A stretch of DNA of 31,403 bases from Lachnospiraceae bacterium (GTDB lineage: Bacteria > Bacillota > Clostridia > Lachnospirales > Lachnospiraceae). The notes under the pieces are model-generated. The model saw only the letters and a list, made by a program, of their open reading frames with translations. It made no database searches and had not been told where the DNA came from. The DNA is taken from assembly GCA_009774145.1 (NCBI GenBank), contig VSND01000052.1, positions 1-31,403 of the forward strand, in the 5' to 3' direction. How positions within the stretch are numbered: position 1 is the stretch's first letter; each line of letters starts with the position of its first letter. A program made the position numbers and the translations under genes. Shown piece by piece: positions 16,043 to 24,735 of this stretch.

Positions 16043-17188
16043 ATGAGCTTTGAATTTTCAGTAAAAAGTAATCTTATTTTTGGATGCGGTTCTGCGGATA
16101 AGCTGCCGGAGTTGATACAGGGATACGGTCTGAAAAAAGTCATGTTGATTTACGATCTTGGAGTAAAAGCCGCTGGGATTTCGGAAAAAATCATGGAGCA
16201 GGTGGAAAAGTCACAGGCAGCTTATGTGATCTTTGATGAGGTGATCTCTAATCCTACGAATGAAATCGTAGAAAAAGCGACTGCGGCTGCAAAGACGGCG
16301 GGAGTGGATGGTTTTATAGCAACAGGGGGAGGCAGCAGCATCGATCTGGCTAAAGCAGTAAATGTTCTGATGACGAATCCGGGAACGATCGGCGATTATG
16401 CTGGGATCAATATGGTGAAAAAATCATGCCTTCCGCTGATTGCGATTCCGACGACAGCCGGTACTTCCAGCGAGATTACAAATGTCTGTGCCCTGATTGA
16501 TACAGAGAAGGTTCGGAAATATGTGGTGATCGACGCGAATCTGACGCCGTCGTCGGTAATTGCTGATCCTGAGTTTACCAGAACCATGCCGGCCGGAGTG
16601 ACGGCGGCAACCGGCATGGATGCGATTACACATGCAATCGAAAGCTATGTTTCCAACATGGCAAGTCCCCTGACAGAATATCATGCGCTGAAGGGATTAG
16701 AGATCTTATACAAAAATCTTCCGGCGGCAGTAAAGGATGGGAATGACATGAAAGCGCGGGAACAGATGATGCTGGGATGTATCATTACCGGTTTTAGTTT
16801 TTCCAATGCGAATCTTGGTCTGGTCCATGGAATTGCTCATACGCTGAGCGCTCATTTTGGGCTGGCACACGGCATGGCAAATGCAGCGGTCCTGCCTTAT
16901 GTTGTAGAGTACAACGCGGAAAGTTGTCCGAAGAAAACAGCAAAGCTGGCGGAAGCGATTGGTCTGACGCCGTGCGGCGATCCGGATAAAGATAAGAAAC
17001 AGTTTTCGGAAGCACTTCGGAAGCTTACTAGAATCGTCGGAATTCAGACTTTGTCAGAGCAGGGAATTCAGGAGAAGGATCTGGAAATGTTGGCAAAGGA
17101 TGTGATGGAAGAACCGGTTCTTGCTTTTAATCCGCGTCAGGAGATCACCGAAGAAGACGTACTGGCGATTCTGAGAAAGGCATTTTGA
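16043..17188 (+). CDS. iron-containing (type III) alcohol dehydrogenase, FucO-like
   Basis: A 381-residue group III alcohol dehydrogenase; E. coli lactaldehyde reductase FucO has 382 or 383. The cofactor motif GGGSSID is at 95-101 and metal ligands are Asp193, His197, His262 and His276, spaced as in FucO. Start: AAGGAGG lies 9 bases before the ATG at 16043; another ATG at 16039 is out of frame and stops after four codons. Together with the class II aldolase downstream, a role in reducing the aldehyde released by aldol cleavage (glycolaldehyde or lactaldehyde) with NADH is likely. Its stop codon overlaps the next start. Confidence 0.87.
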   Translation: MSFEFSVKSNLIFGCGSADKLPELIQGYGLKKVMLIYDLGVKAAGISEKIMEQVEKSQAAYVIFDEVISNPTNEIVEKATAAAKTAGVDGFIATGGGSSIDLAKAVNVLMTNPGTIGDYAGINMVKKSCLPLIAIPTTAGTSSEITNVCALIDTEKVRKYVVIDANLTPSSVIADPEFTRTMPAGVTAATGMDAITHAIESYVSNMASPLTEYHALKGLEILYKNLPAAVKDGNDMKAREQMMLGCIITGFSFSNANLGLVHGIAHTLSAHFGLAHGMANAAVLPYVVEYNAESCPKKTAKLAEAIGLTPCGDPDKDKKQFSEALRKLTRIVGIQTLSEQGIQEKDLEMLAKDVMEEPVLAFNPRQEITEEDVLAILRKAF

Positions 17189-18360
17189 TGATGGAACAAA
17201 AAAGAAGAAAGATTCTGACAGCGGTTGCCGGCATTTCTTTTATCCAGGGCCTGCAATACTGCGTAGCGCCGGTTTTGGAACAGATCCGGCAGCACTTTCC
17301 GGATACTGCTGTGAGTCTGGTCCAGATGCTGATCACAGCTCCGGCGCTGCTGGCCATGGCTGTGGCTGTCATTTCCGGATGGCTGGTCGTAAAAGTAAGT
17401 AAGAAAAAGATGCTGGTGGTTGCCGGTTTTTTGGCAGGGGTTTTGGGATTTGTCCCGTTGCTGGCGGATGATTTCCGGTTGTTGCTGCTCTCCCGTACAC
17501 TGTATGGGATTCCGTTGGGGCTGGCGACCGCGCTGAATACGGCTGTGGTAGCAGATTTTTTTGAAGGAGATGAAAGAGTATCTGCGATGGGATTTCAGGC
17601 GGCCAGCGTGGGAGCCGGTATGGTCGTCGTGACCACGGTCGGAGGCATGCTGGGCGCAGGCGATTTCACGCATGCTTATTTTATCAATGTGATCGGTTTT
17701 ATTTCCATGATTCTGATTGCCGTGTGTCTTCCGGATACCGGAAGTGTGCAGACGGGAGGAACAGAAAAAATCACTTTGAATAAAAAAGTCTTTCAGGTGT
17801 CAGCCTTTGGTTTTCTGGAGTTTTTCTTTCTGATCACGTTTACGACGAATATCGCCATGCATATATCCGGCGGGCTGGCTGGAAACAGTCAGGTATCCGG
17901 GATACTTACTGGTATTTTTTCAGGCGCTCAGATTCTGATCGGACTGGTTCTTGCATATCTTACCAAAAAGACCGGAAAATATACTCTGCCGACGGCCATG
18001 CTGAGCTTCTGCGCAGGAGGGATCTTAATGATTCTCTTTCCGGAGAATCTGGCGATGCTGATAGCAGGCGCTGTCTTCTGCGGTTTTTCTCAGGGGGTTT
18101 TTATACCGACTGCCATGGTGGAGGTGGCGGATTCGGTCAGACCGGCTGCGGCGGCCATGGGTTCCGCATGCTTTACCTGCGCCATGTGTATGGGACAGCT
18201 TGCCTCGCCGGTCATATTGAATAAAGCGGCAGAATTGCTGTTGCATGAGGTAAATACGAAGAATGTCTATATCATTGCCACTGCAGGGATGGCCGCCGCT
18301 GCTGCCGGGGCGGTTCTGTGGAAGAGAGAAAATAAAGATAAGAAAAGTATGAATAAATGA
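17188..18360 (+). CDS. major facilitator superfamily transporter
   Basis: A 390-residue, strongly hydrophobic protein with about 12 membrane helices in two halves joined by a loop near residues 195-205. The loop after helix 2 carries VVKVSKKKM, and RTLYGIPLGLATALNTAVVA fits the family's helix 4 region. The ATG at 17188 overlaps the previous stop codon (TGATG); a second ATG follows immediately and either may be used. Since the operon already has a complete importer, this may export a product or by-product (for example a released aglycone or an acid) or import a second substrate. Direction cannot be told from sequence. Confidence 0.85.
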   Translation: MMEQKRRKILTAVAGISFIQGLQYCVAPVLEQIRQHFPDTAVSLVQMLITAPALLAMAVAVISGWLVVKVSKKKMLVVAGFLAGVLGFVPLLADDFRLLLLSRTLYGIPLGLATALNTAVVADFFEGDERVSAMGFQAASVGAGMVVVTTVGGMLGAGDFTHAYFINVIGFISMILIAVCLPDTGSVQTGGTEKITLNKKVFQVSAFGFLEFFFLITFTTNIAMHISGGLAGNSQVSGILTGIFSGAQILIGLVLAYLTKKTGKYTLPTAMLSFCAGGILMILFPENLAMLIAGAVFCGFSQGVFIPTAMVEVADSVRPAAAAMGSACFTCAMCMGQLASPVILNKAAELLLHEVNTKNVYIIATAGMAAAAAGAVLWKRENKDKKSMNK

Positions 18361-18372
18361 GGTGAGAGGATC

Positions 18373-19428
18373 ATGAAAAGAAAACTGGCATTATGCACGC
18401 CGATTCCGGAAGCGCAGATGGAGCAGATTCGAAATATGTGTGAGATCACGATCTGCGGAGAGTTAAAGCATGGCAAGGGAAATGTTACAGAAGAGATGAC
18501 CCGTGCGGAGTGCATGGGGCATGAACTGATCGTGCTGGGAGACGAATATGCAGGAACGGAGACGATCAAAGCCTGGACAGAGGCTGGCATGAAGTTCATG
18601 GGAGTTGCAAAAGGCACGCCCGCTACCGTAGATTGCGATGCGGTTGCTGCGGCTGGTCTGGAGCTTTCGTACACTCCGGGAAGGAATCGCGTGGCTGTAG
18701 CGGAATTCAACATGGGGCTGATGATAGCGGTGGCAAGGAATCTGACCCTTGGAGCGGCAGGATTGAAAAACGGAGAACATGTGGGGTCTGAAAAGGAGGA
18801 CATCTATGATGTTCCGGACGTGAAAAACGTTACCTTTGGTCCGCTGGATGCAAACCATCCGTTTATGGATTATGGGATTGGATTTGAATTATATGGAAAG
18901 AAGCTTGGGATCGCGGGCTACGGCGCAATCGGAAAGGAAGTGGCCGTGCGTGCGAAGGCTTTTGGGATGGATGTGCTGGTATATGACCCGTATATATCGG
19001 CGGACAGGGTCGAAGCGGACGGAGTGAAAGCGGTTGATTTGGATATCATGCTGAGTACGAGCGACATCATCAGTATTCATTTGCCGGTTCTGCCTTCTAC
19101 AAGGGGGATGGTAAATAAAGACTGGTTTTCGAAAATGAAATCTACAGCTTTTGTGGTGAATACTGCAAGAGCTGCAGTCATCGATCAGAAGGATTTTATA
19201 GAAGCGTTGGAGAAGAAGCAGATCGCAGGAGCAGCCGTGGACGTATATTGGGAGGAGCCAGTTCCGGCGAACCATCCGCTGCTTAAGATGAGAAACGTAG
19301 TATGTACGCCTCATATGGCAGGACTTACCAGTGATGTGGATCACTGGTCTGGAAAGATGATGGGAGATGAGATTCTGTCTTATCTCAGCGGCGAACCGGG
19401 AAAATACATCTGGAAGAGCAGAAATTAG
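18373..19428 (+). CDS. D-isomer-specific 2-hydroxyacid dehydrogenase
   Basis: A 351-residue NAD-dependent enzyme of the D-2-hydroxyacid dehydrogenase family, which reduces 2-oxoacids. The nucleotide-binding motif GYGAIG is at 182-187 with Asp205 (VYDP), suggesting NAD preference. The catalytic triad is Arg266 (NTARAAV), Glu295 (YWEEP) and His314 (CTPHMAG). A segment of about 30 residues (135-165) before the cofactor domain is an insertion compared with short family members. GGTGAGAGG stands before the ATG, 12 bases after the MFS gene. Possible substrates are glyoxylate, hydroxypyruvate or a sugar-derived 2-oxoacid. Confidence 0.88.
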   Translation: MKRKLALCTPIPEAQMEQIRNMCEITICGELKHGKGNVTEEMTRAECMGHELIVLGDEYAGTETIKAWTEAGMKFMGVAKGTPATVDCDAVAAAGLELSYTPGRNRVAVAEFNMGLMIAVARNLTLGAAGLKNGEHVGSEKEDIYDVPDVKNVTFGPLDANHPFMDYGIGFELYGKKLGIAGYGAIGKEVAVRAKAFGMDVLVYDPYISADRVEADGVKAVDLDIMLSTSDIISIHLPVLPSTRGMVNKDWFSKMKSTAFVVNTARAAVIDQKDFIEALEKKQIAGAAVDVYWEEPVPANHPLLKMRNVVCTPHMAGLTSDVDHWSGKMMGDEILSYLSGEPGKYIWKSRN

Positions 19429-19445
19429 CAGAAAGGAGAAGAATT

Positions 19446-21416
19446 ATGGGAGCAGGATGTTGTAAAGGAAGAGAGAAATATCCGCATCTTTTTGAACCGA
19501 TCCGTATCGGGAATATCCGCCTGAAGAACCGGATCATCGCAGCGCCAACCAGTCCAAGTATGATCACGACAGAGGGACATTTTACTCCGGAAATGATCGC
19601 TTATCTGGAGGAAAAGGCAAAAGGCGGCGCCAGTGTGGTGACTTATGGGGAAGCGATTGTACATTCCGCTACGGGAAAGTCTCATAACAAACAGCTGCAA
19701 TTGGATTCCTTCGGGGTAAGACAGGGGTTGGCACAGGCGGTTAAGGCGATACATCATGCAGGAGCATATGCGAATATTCAGCTTTCTCATGGAGGAATGT
19801 ACGGTGGACTGATAAGTGTCGGAGGCGATCAGGACAGGCCGGATACTGCATACGGTCCAAGCCGTCTCCATATGCCGGATGGTGAAGTGGAGGAGATGTC
19901 CAGAGAGATGATTTTGGAGATTATAGGGTCTTACAAAAAGGCGGCCAGACTGTGCAGAGACTGTGGGTTTGACATGGTTCAGGTACACGCTGCGCATGGG
20001 TGGCTGTTTTCTCAGTTTCTTTCGCCCATGTTAAACAAACGCACCGATGAATTTGGCGGATCTTTGGAAAATCGTGCGAGATTTCTCCTGATGGCACTGG
20101 ATGCGGTGAGAGAGGGAGTCGGCGCAGCATTTCCTATAGAAATCCGTATATCCGGGGATGATCTGACAGAAAACGGACTGAATTTGGATGAATGTATCAA
20201 AGTTGCCAGAATGGTGGAATCGAAAGTTGATCTTTATAATGTATCCTGTGGGAATCATGAAGATCCAAAGCTGTTCTGCCGAACCCATCCTTCCGCATTT
20301 TTTCCGAGGGGAGTGAATGTATACCTGGCGGCAGAGATGAAAAAGTATGTGAAAAAGCCGGTAGCCTGTGTAGGCTCTTTAAACGATCCGGCACAGATGG
20401 AACAGATTCTCTTAGACGGACAGGCAGATCTGGTCGAGATCGGGCGGGCATTGCTTGCGGACCCGTATCTGCCGGAGAAAGCATTCCGAGGCGAGACAGA
20501 TGATATCACACCATGTCTGAGGTGCTACGAATGCTTTGGCGAAACTGTGAAAAGCGAGACTGTTAAATGTACAGTGAATCCGACCATGGGGCAGCAGCTT
20601 TCTGAAAGATATACAAAAGAGGCGCCGGCATACAGGAAAAAGATTCTGATCGCGGGAGGCGGACCGGCGGGAATGGAAGCGGCGATTACGGCGGCTTTCA
20701 GAGGCCATGAAGTCACGTTGGTAGAAAAAAGCGGAAAGCTGGGCGGAAATCTTCATCCTGCCGGTATGCCTTATTTTAAAGAGGATATCAGAAAATTTTG
20801 TCAGGTTCTGACAAAGCGTGTGGAGAGATCAGGCGTGAAAGTTCTGCTGGATACAGAAGTAACACCGGAATATGTGAAAGCTTTCGCGCCGGATGTGCTG
20901 ATTGCGGCGATTGGGTCCAGAGAATTTCGGCCTCCAATCAAAGGGATGGAACTTCCCAATGTGATTATGGCGATTGACGCGGAGCTTCATCCGGAAAAGC
21001 TGGGGAGAAAAGTTGCGATCATGGGCGGAGGTCTTGTGGGGAGTGAAGCGGCAGTCTCTTTTGCGCGGGAAGGAAAAGAGGTTGCGATCATTGAGATGAA
21101 GGACGCGATCGCAGAAGAGGTAAATTCCTTTTATCGGGGAGGGCTTATGCCGGAAGTGGAGAAGGTAGCCGCCTGCTATGTACATACGAGGGTCCGGGAA
21201 ATTACGCCGGAAGGAGTCCTCTGCGAGCGCGGCGGCGAAGAATTTATGATAGAAGCGGATATGGTGGTATGTGCGCTCGGCTTCCGGGCTCCGTATGATA
21301 AAGTAGACGAGCTCTGCAGCATAGTAGATGAATCCTATATTATTGGCGACTGCAGTAAGGTTGGTCAGATCTGTCAGGCTGTGGAGCAGGGCTACTATAC
21401 AGCGATGAGGCTGTAG
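19446..21416 (+). CDS. FMN/Fe-S/FAD ene-reductase, 2,4-dienoyl-CoA reductase/TMADH family
   Basis: A 656-residue three-domain NAD(P)H:flavin oxidoreductase. Residues 13-345 form an Old Yellow Enzyme barrel binding FMN; Cys357, 360, 363 and 375 (CxxCxxC-x11-C) bind a 4Fe-4S cluster; 398-655 form a pyridine-nucleotide-disulfide domain with GGGPAGMEAA (404-413) and MGGGLVGSEA. Members reduce activated C=C bonds (dienoyl-CoA, enones, bile acid and flavonoid intermediates). The active-site stretch reads VHAAHGWLFSQFLSP, with Trp186 where FadH-type enzymes have a catalytic Tyr. Such an enzyme is unusual inside a sugar operon: it suggests that an unsaturated ketone arises, either from beta-elimination of a keto-sugar or from an aglycone. 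Preceded by AAAGGAG. Confidence 0.9.
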   Translation: MGAGCCKGREKYPHLFEPIRIGNIRLKNRIIAAPTSPSMITTEGHFTPEMIAYLEEKAKGGASVVTYGEAIVHSATGKSHNKQLQLDSFGVRQGLAQAVKAIHHAGAYANIQLSHGGMYGGLISVGGDQDRPDTAYGPSRLHMPDGEVEEMSREMILEIIGSYKKAARLCRDCGFDMVQVHAAHGWLFSQFLSPMLNKRTDEFGGSLENRARFLLMALDAVREGVGAAFPIEIRISGDDLTENGLNLDECIKVARMVESKVDLYNVSCGNHEDPKLFCRTHPSAFFPRGVNVYLAAEMKKYVKKPVACVGSLNDPAQMEQILLDGQADLVEIGRALLADPYLPEKAFRGETDDITPCLRCYECFGETVKSETVKCTVNPTMGQQLSERYTKEAPAYRKKILIAGGGPAGMEAAITAAFRGHEVTLVEKSGKLGGNLHPAGMPYFKEDIRKFCQVLTKRVERSGVKVLLDTEVTPEYVKAFAPDVLIAAIGSREFRPPIKGMELPNVIMAIDAELHPEKLGRKVAIMGGGLVGSEAAVSFAREGKEVAIIEMKDAIAEEVNSFYRGGLMPEVEKVAACYVHTRVREITPEGVLCERGGEEFMIEADMVVCALGFRAPYDKVDELCSIVDESYIIGDCSKVGQICQAVEQGYYTAMRL

Positions 21417-21462
21417 GAAGGATTGCACGGGCAAGTTTGTATTTAAAGGAAGGAATCGAATC

Positions 21463-22107
21463 ATGAGGTATGAAAAGATCAGAATACAGGTATTGGATGC
21501 AATTTTGGAGGCCGTGGATCAGGGACTGATCCACGGAACTTCGGGGAATATCGCGCTGCGGGATGAAGAAGAGGATGTGGCTGCGATCACACCCAGCGGA
21601 ATCTCCTATCGAAATATGAAGCCGGAAGAGATCGCCATTGTTGACCTGAACGGGAAGTGGCTGGAGGGCCCCTTTAAACCATCCTCCGAAGTGCCAATGC
21701 ATACAGCGGTTATGCGGGCAAGACCTGATGTCAGGGCAACCGTACATACGCACAGTATGTTTGCCACGATTATGGCTATGGGAGAGAAAACAGAGTTAAA
21801 ACCTGTCACACCTCCGCAATGCGAATTTACACCGGTTGGTATTGTTCCTTTCACAATGCCTGGGAGCAATGATGTGGCGGACCGGGTGGTGGAGACTCTG
21901 GGAGATTTTAAAAAAGCATGTCTCATCAAAAATCATGGAATGTTTACCTGCGGCCGGGATATGAAGGCTGCCATGCATGCGACGGTTTATGTGGAAGAGA
22001 TGGCAAAAACGGTCTATTATGCCAAACTTCTTGGAGTGTATGAACCGATGCCGGAAGAAGCCGAGCGGAAGATGAAGGAACTGATTGCTGCGGATCAGGC
22101 AGTGTAA
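21463..22107 (+). CDS. class II (zinc) aldolase, FucA/AraD family
   Basis: A 214-residue zinc-dependent aldolase/epimerase, the same length as L-fuculose-1-phosphate aldolase (215). Family residues align: Glu76 (SSEVPMH) as general base, and zinc ligands His95 and His97 (VHTHSMF) and His158 (KNHGMF). The N-terminal GTSGNIALR (25-33) and SSE segments form the phosphate-binding region. An AAGGA stands before the ATG. The enzyme should cleave a ketose-1-phosphate, probably to dihydroxyacetone phosphate plus a hydroxyaldehyde. The kinase immediately downstream would make its substrate and the FucO-like dehydrogenase upstream would consume the aldehyde. Confidence 0.88.
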   Translation: MRYEKIRIQVLDAILEAVDQGLIHGTSGNIALRDEEEDVAAITPSGISYRNMKPEEIAIVDLNGKWLEGPFKPSSEVPMHTAVMRARPDVRATVHTHSMFATIMAMGEKTELKPVTPPQCEFTPVGIVPFTMPGSNDVADRVVETLGDFKKACLIKNHGMFTCGRDMKAAMHATVYVEEMAKTVYYAKLLGVYEPMPEEAERKMKELIAADQAV

Positions 22108-22120
22108 CGGGTATGATGCT

Positions 22121-23677
22121 ATGAACAAAGAGAGAAATTATCTGCTGGGAATGGACTGCGGAACGACGAATATAAAAGCGGTCATTTTGTCGGAAGATGG
22201 AGCGGTGATTGCAAAGGCCGGACGGACAAGCAGTACGATCATTCCTTTTAGCGGCGGACAGGAGCAGAATGCGGACAACTGGTGGGAGGACGCGGTCGAT
22301 GTCTTCCAGGAACTGTCAAAAAAGGCCGGACAAGATGTGATCGGGAAGATCCGGGGACTGTCCATCAGTTCTCATACTGTGAGCATGCTGCCGGTAGATC
22401 GGTCAGGGCGTCCGCTGAGGAATGCGATTCTTTATAGTGACATTCGTTCTTCCGGGGAATTGGAAGAGATCGTACAGAAGGTTGGAAGGAAAAGATTTGT
22501 ATCAATTGTTGGCGGCCAGCCTTCCGTGGCGTTTCTTCCCAATAAAATATTGTGGTTTAAGAGACATGAACCGGAGCTATTTGCAAGAACTTCCTGTTTT
22601 CTGCAGGCGAGCTCCTATCTGAATTATAAGCTGACGGGCGTGCTTTCTTCAGATACGGATCAGGCGACAAGAACTCAGTGTCTGGACATTTCCAGCGGAA
22701 AGTGGTCTGCCGAGATTGGAAATGCGGTCGGCGTGGATCTGGAAAAAATGCTTCCGCCGCTGTTTAAGGTAGATGATGTGATTGGAAATATTACAGAAGA
22801 GGCGGCAGCTGTCACCGGACTGAAAGCAGGAATTCCGGTGATCGCCGGCTGCAGCGACGCCATGGCATCTATGTATGCTACAGGCATGAGCAGATTGGGA
22901 GAGGCAGGAGAATCTTGCGGGACATCCTCTCTGCTTTTTGCAGGAAGCCTGAAGAAAAGTCTTCCGGATGCTCCGGTGGTGACAAGACCCTGTACGATAG
23001 AGGGAATACCGTGGATCTTTGACGCACCAATCACTGCGACAGGAGCAGCACTGGAGTGGTTTATCTCCAGATTTGCTCTGGAAGAATGTGAGAAAGCAAA
23101 GGCGGCGGGAAAAGATATTTATTCCTGTTTGAATGAATTGGCACTGGAGGCGGAGCCAGGATGCGGGGGATTGTATTTCTTCCCATATCTTTCAGGGGAA
23201 CGGGCTCCATTGTGGAATGATCATGCAAGAGGGATGTTCATAGGATTGCATATGAATATGAAACGCTGCGATTTGATCCGGTCCGTATTTGAGGGAACTT
23301 CTTATGCGCTAAGACACGTGATAGAAACGGTACGAGCTTCCGGAGCGAGAGTGGAATCGTTGCGTATATGTGGGGGTGGGGCGAAAAGCGCTGCATGGAA
23401 CCAGATGAAAGCGTCGGTACTGAATCTGCCGGTATATGTACTGGATGGGGATTCCGGAGATGTACCGGTGGGAGATGCGCTGCTCGCAGGGCACAGCATT
23501 GGGATTTTTGAGGATCTGACAAAAGCTGCCATGAAAACGGTCCGAATAAAAGAGACGATCCAGCCGAATCAGGAATGGGTAAAGAGGTATGAGAAGCTTT
23601 ATCCATACTATGTCACTATGTATCGACATCTGGATGAGGATCTACAGGGAGTGAAGAGGACGCTGGCTGACTTGTGA
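22121..23677 (+). CDS. FGGY-family carbohydrate kinase
   Basis: A 518-residue sugar kinase of the FGGY family (xylulokinase, rhamnulokinase and relatives, usually 480-550 residues). The ATP motif DCGTTNIK is at 12-19; AGCSDAMASMYATG carries the catalytic aspartate and hinge; LRICGGGAKSAAWNQMKASV is the C-terminal signature. The ATG at 22121 is chosen because the longer frame overlaps the aldolase gene and two nearby ATGs are out of frame; the ribosome binding site is poor, so translation is probably coupled to the aldolase stop 14 bases before. It would phosphorylate a ketose for the class II aldolase. Last gene of the rightward operon. Confidence 0.9.
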   Translation: MNKERNYLLGMDCGTTNIKAVILSEDGAVIAKAGRTSSTIIPFSGGQEQNADNWWEDAVDVFQELSKKAGQDVIGKIRGLSISSHTVSMLPVDRSGRPLRNAILYSDIRSSGELEEIVQKVGRKRFVSIVGGQPSVAFLPNKILWFKRHEPELFARTSCFLQASSYLNYKLTGVLSSDTDQATRTQCLDISSGKWSAEIGNAVGVDLEKMLPPLFKVDDVIGNITEEAAAVTGLKAGIPVIAGCSDAMASMYATGMSRLGEAGESCGTSSLLFAGSLKKSLPDAPVVTRPCTIEGIPWIFDAPITATGAALEWFISRFALEECEKAKAAGKDIYSCLNELALEAEPGCGGLYFFPYLSGERAPLWNDHARGMFIGLHMNMKRCDLIRSVFEGTSYALRHVIETVRASGARVESLRICGGGAKSAAWNQMKASVLNLPVYVLDGDSGDVPVGDALLAGHSIGIFEDLTKAAMKTVRIKETIQPNQEWVKRYEKLYPYYVTMYRHLDEDLQGVKRTLADL

Positions 23678-23773
23678 ACAACATCTTACAGGTCTGTCCG
23701 AGGGGAGCCAGGGTATACTGTTGATCGTCAACGTCAACGGCATTTCCACCGAAAAAACCAGTAAGAACCGAGG

Positions 23774-23816
23774 AAGCGGTACGGTGACAGAAAAACATCG
23801 CCGTGCCGCTTTTGTC
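23774..23816 (+). terminator. intrinsic terminator of the rightward catabolic operon
   Basis: A 14-bp stem with G-U wobbles (23774-23787 with 23799-23812) and an 11-base loop, followed by TTGTCTCT, lies about 100 bases after the kinase stop. It is the only strong hairpin before the broken genes. It falls inside a stretch that may be an interspersed repeat. Confidence 0.65.
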
Positions 23817-23906
23817 TCTCAGGGGGACATCTCTCCGGCAAAAGAAAACAAGTTTACCTGTTGAAAGTTTATAGGGAATCACTCCCTTTTAGTCTATTCA
23901 TTTTGC

Positions 23907-24080
23907 ATGGTCGACATTGCGAACCGACTGTCATTTTCTTCACAAAGTCATTTTATCCAGCAGTTCCGGGAATATGTGGGGATGACGCCGAAGAAGTACC
24001 GGGATTTAAATCATATGATTCAGTGGGATATTGTGACGGAGACGAAGGAGGATAAGTCCGGAAACGAGGGAGTGCCGTAA
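23907..24080 (+). pseudogene. AraC-family regulator, C-terminal remnant
   Basis: The frame gives 57 residues beginning VDIANRLSFSSQSHFIQQFR and continuing EYVGMTPKKYRDL, which is the second helix-turn-helix of an AraC/XylS regulator (normally 250-300 residues, or more with a sensor domain). The first helix-turn-helix and effector domain are gone. The ATG at 23907 has no ribosome binding site. It ends in a proper TAA with a terminator just behind it, so the tail was left by deletion of the rest. Confidence 0.8.
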
Positions 24081-24101
24081 AACGCAGCGCTCCCTCATTT
24101 G
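24066..24101 (+). terminator. terminator of the former AraC-type gene
   Basis: GAGGGAGTGC (24066-24075) pairs with GCGCTCCCTC (24087-24096), one wobble, 11-base loop, followed by ATTTGATT. It overlaps the stop codon of the AraC remnant. Confidence 0.65.
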
Positions 24102-24125
24102 ATTGGGAAAAAATGATCTAACAAA

Positions 24126-24475
24126 TCAAAGAATCAGGCAGATTTCATTCTCATCCTCAAGGAGATCGGCAGGGATATGATTGTAGTCCAGCTCTCTGCC
24201 ATTCAGGATGAGCCTTTCGCATCCGCATTCTTTTCTGTCCGGATTCTCGATTACGATGTGAAGGTATTTTCCCCGGAAATCCTTTCGGATCTCAGGTCGG
24301 GGCGAAGGCCAGGGATGCCTTCCACACAACCTGCCATTATGGTAGAGGCCGTTCCGGTCAGCCAGTGGACGTGGGAACGCCCAAGATGGATGCTTGCCCG
24401 TTCTTCTGTGAACTGGCCGTAACAATAAGGCTCCAGACGGCGGATTTCCGCGCAGTCGTTCCAAACTCCCGGCCT
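24126..24475 (-). pseudogene. GH94-type glycoside phosphorylase, C-terminal remnant
   Basis: On the minus strand one frame reads CAEIRRLEPYCYGQF, GRSHVHWLTGTASTIMAGCV and GIPGLRPDL, the highly conserved end of the catalytic domain of GH94 phosphorylases (cellobiose and beta-1,2-oligoglucan phosphorylase relatives). The frame then switches and continues as KDFRGKYLHIVIENPDRKEC, RLILNGRELDYNHIP and a stop at 24126, which is the final beta domain. About 25-30 residues between the two parts are missing, and more than 600 upstream residues are absent. It is therefore broken by an internal deletion with frameshift and by 5' truncation. Confidence 0.78.
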
Positions 24476-24483
24476 GGGGCATA

Positions 24484-24735
24484 GATTTTATTTTGAAGAA
24501 GAACTGGGACGGCGAGGACGGCGTCTGGGGAGTTACCAATCCGCCGCAGGAATATAACTGGGGAGACTCCTGTGTACATGCATGCACTGGCACTGATAAT
24601 CCGGAGCAGGTAAAAGACATTATCCTTGCGGTTACAGGGAACCAGGAGAATCTGCTGAAGATCTCCAAAGAATATCTGGATTATACGAATACAAAGAGCA
24701 GCATGCAGAAAGTGGCAGAGGACAGAATGATATGC
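24484..24735 (+). pseudogene. sugar ABC solute-binding protein, C-terminal remnant
   Basis: About 80 residues read WDGEDGVWGVTNPPQEYNWG, then DSCVHACTGTDNPEQVKDII and EYLDYTNTKSSMQKVAED. This resembles the end of type 1 extracellular sugar-binding proteins: a glycine/tryptophan-rich strand, a helix that starts D/N-PEQVKD, and a final segment with TNTKSSM (usually VNNKAVM). No start signal and no signal peptide. It faces away from the GH94 remnant and runs into the next fragment. Confidence 0.6.

Noticed and set aside
23692..23705. GTCTGTCCGAGGGG resembling the start of the riboswitch leader at 25144
   Set aside because: Only about 13 bases match, and none of the conserved cobalamin aptamer blocks follow.
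23616..23882. 88-codon minus-strand ORF as a real gene
   Set aside because: It overlaps the kinase gene end and the terminator, lacks a ribosome binding site, and looks like part of a repeat; treated as a possible repeat only.
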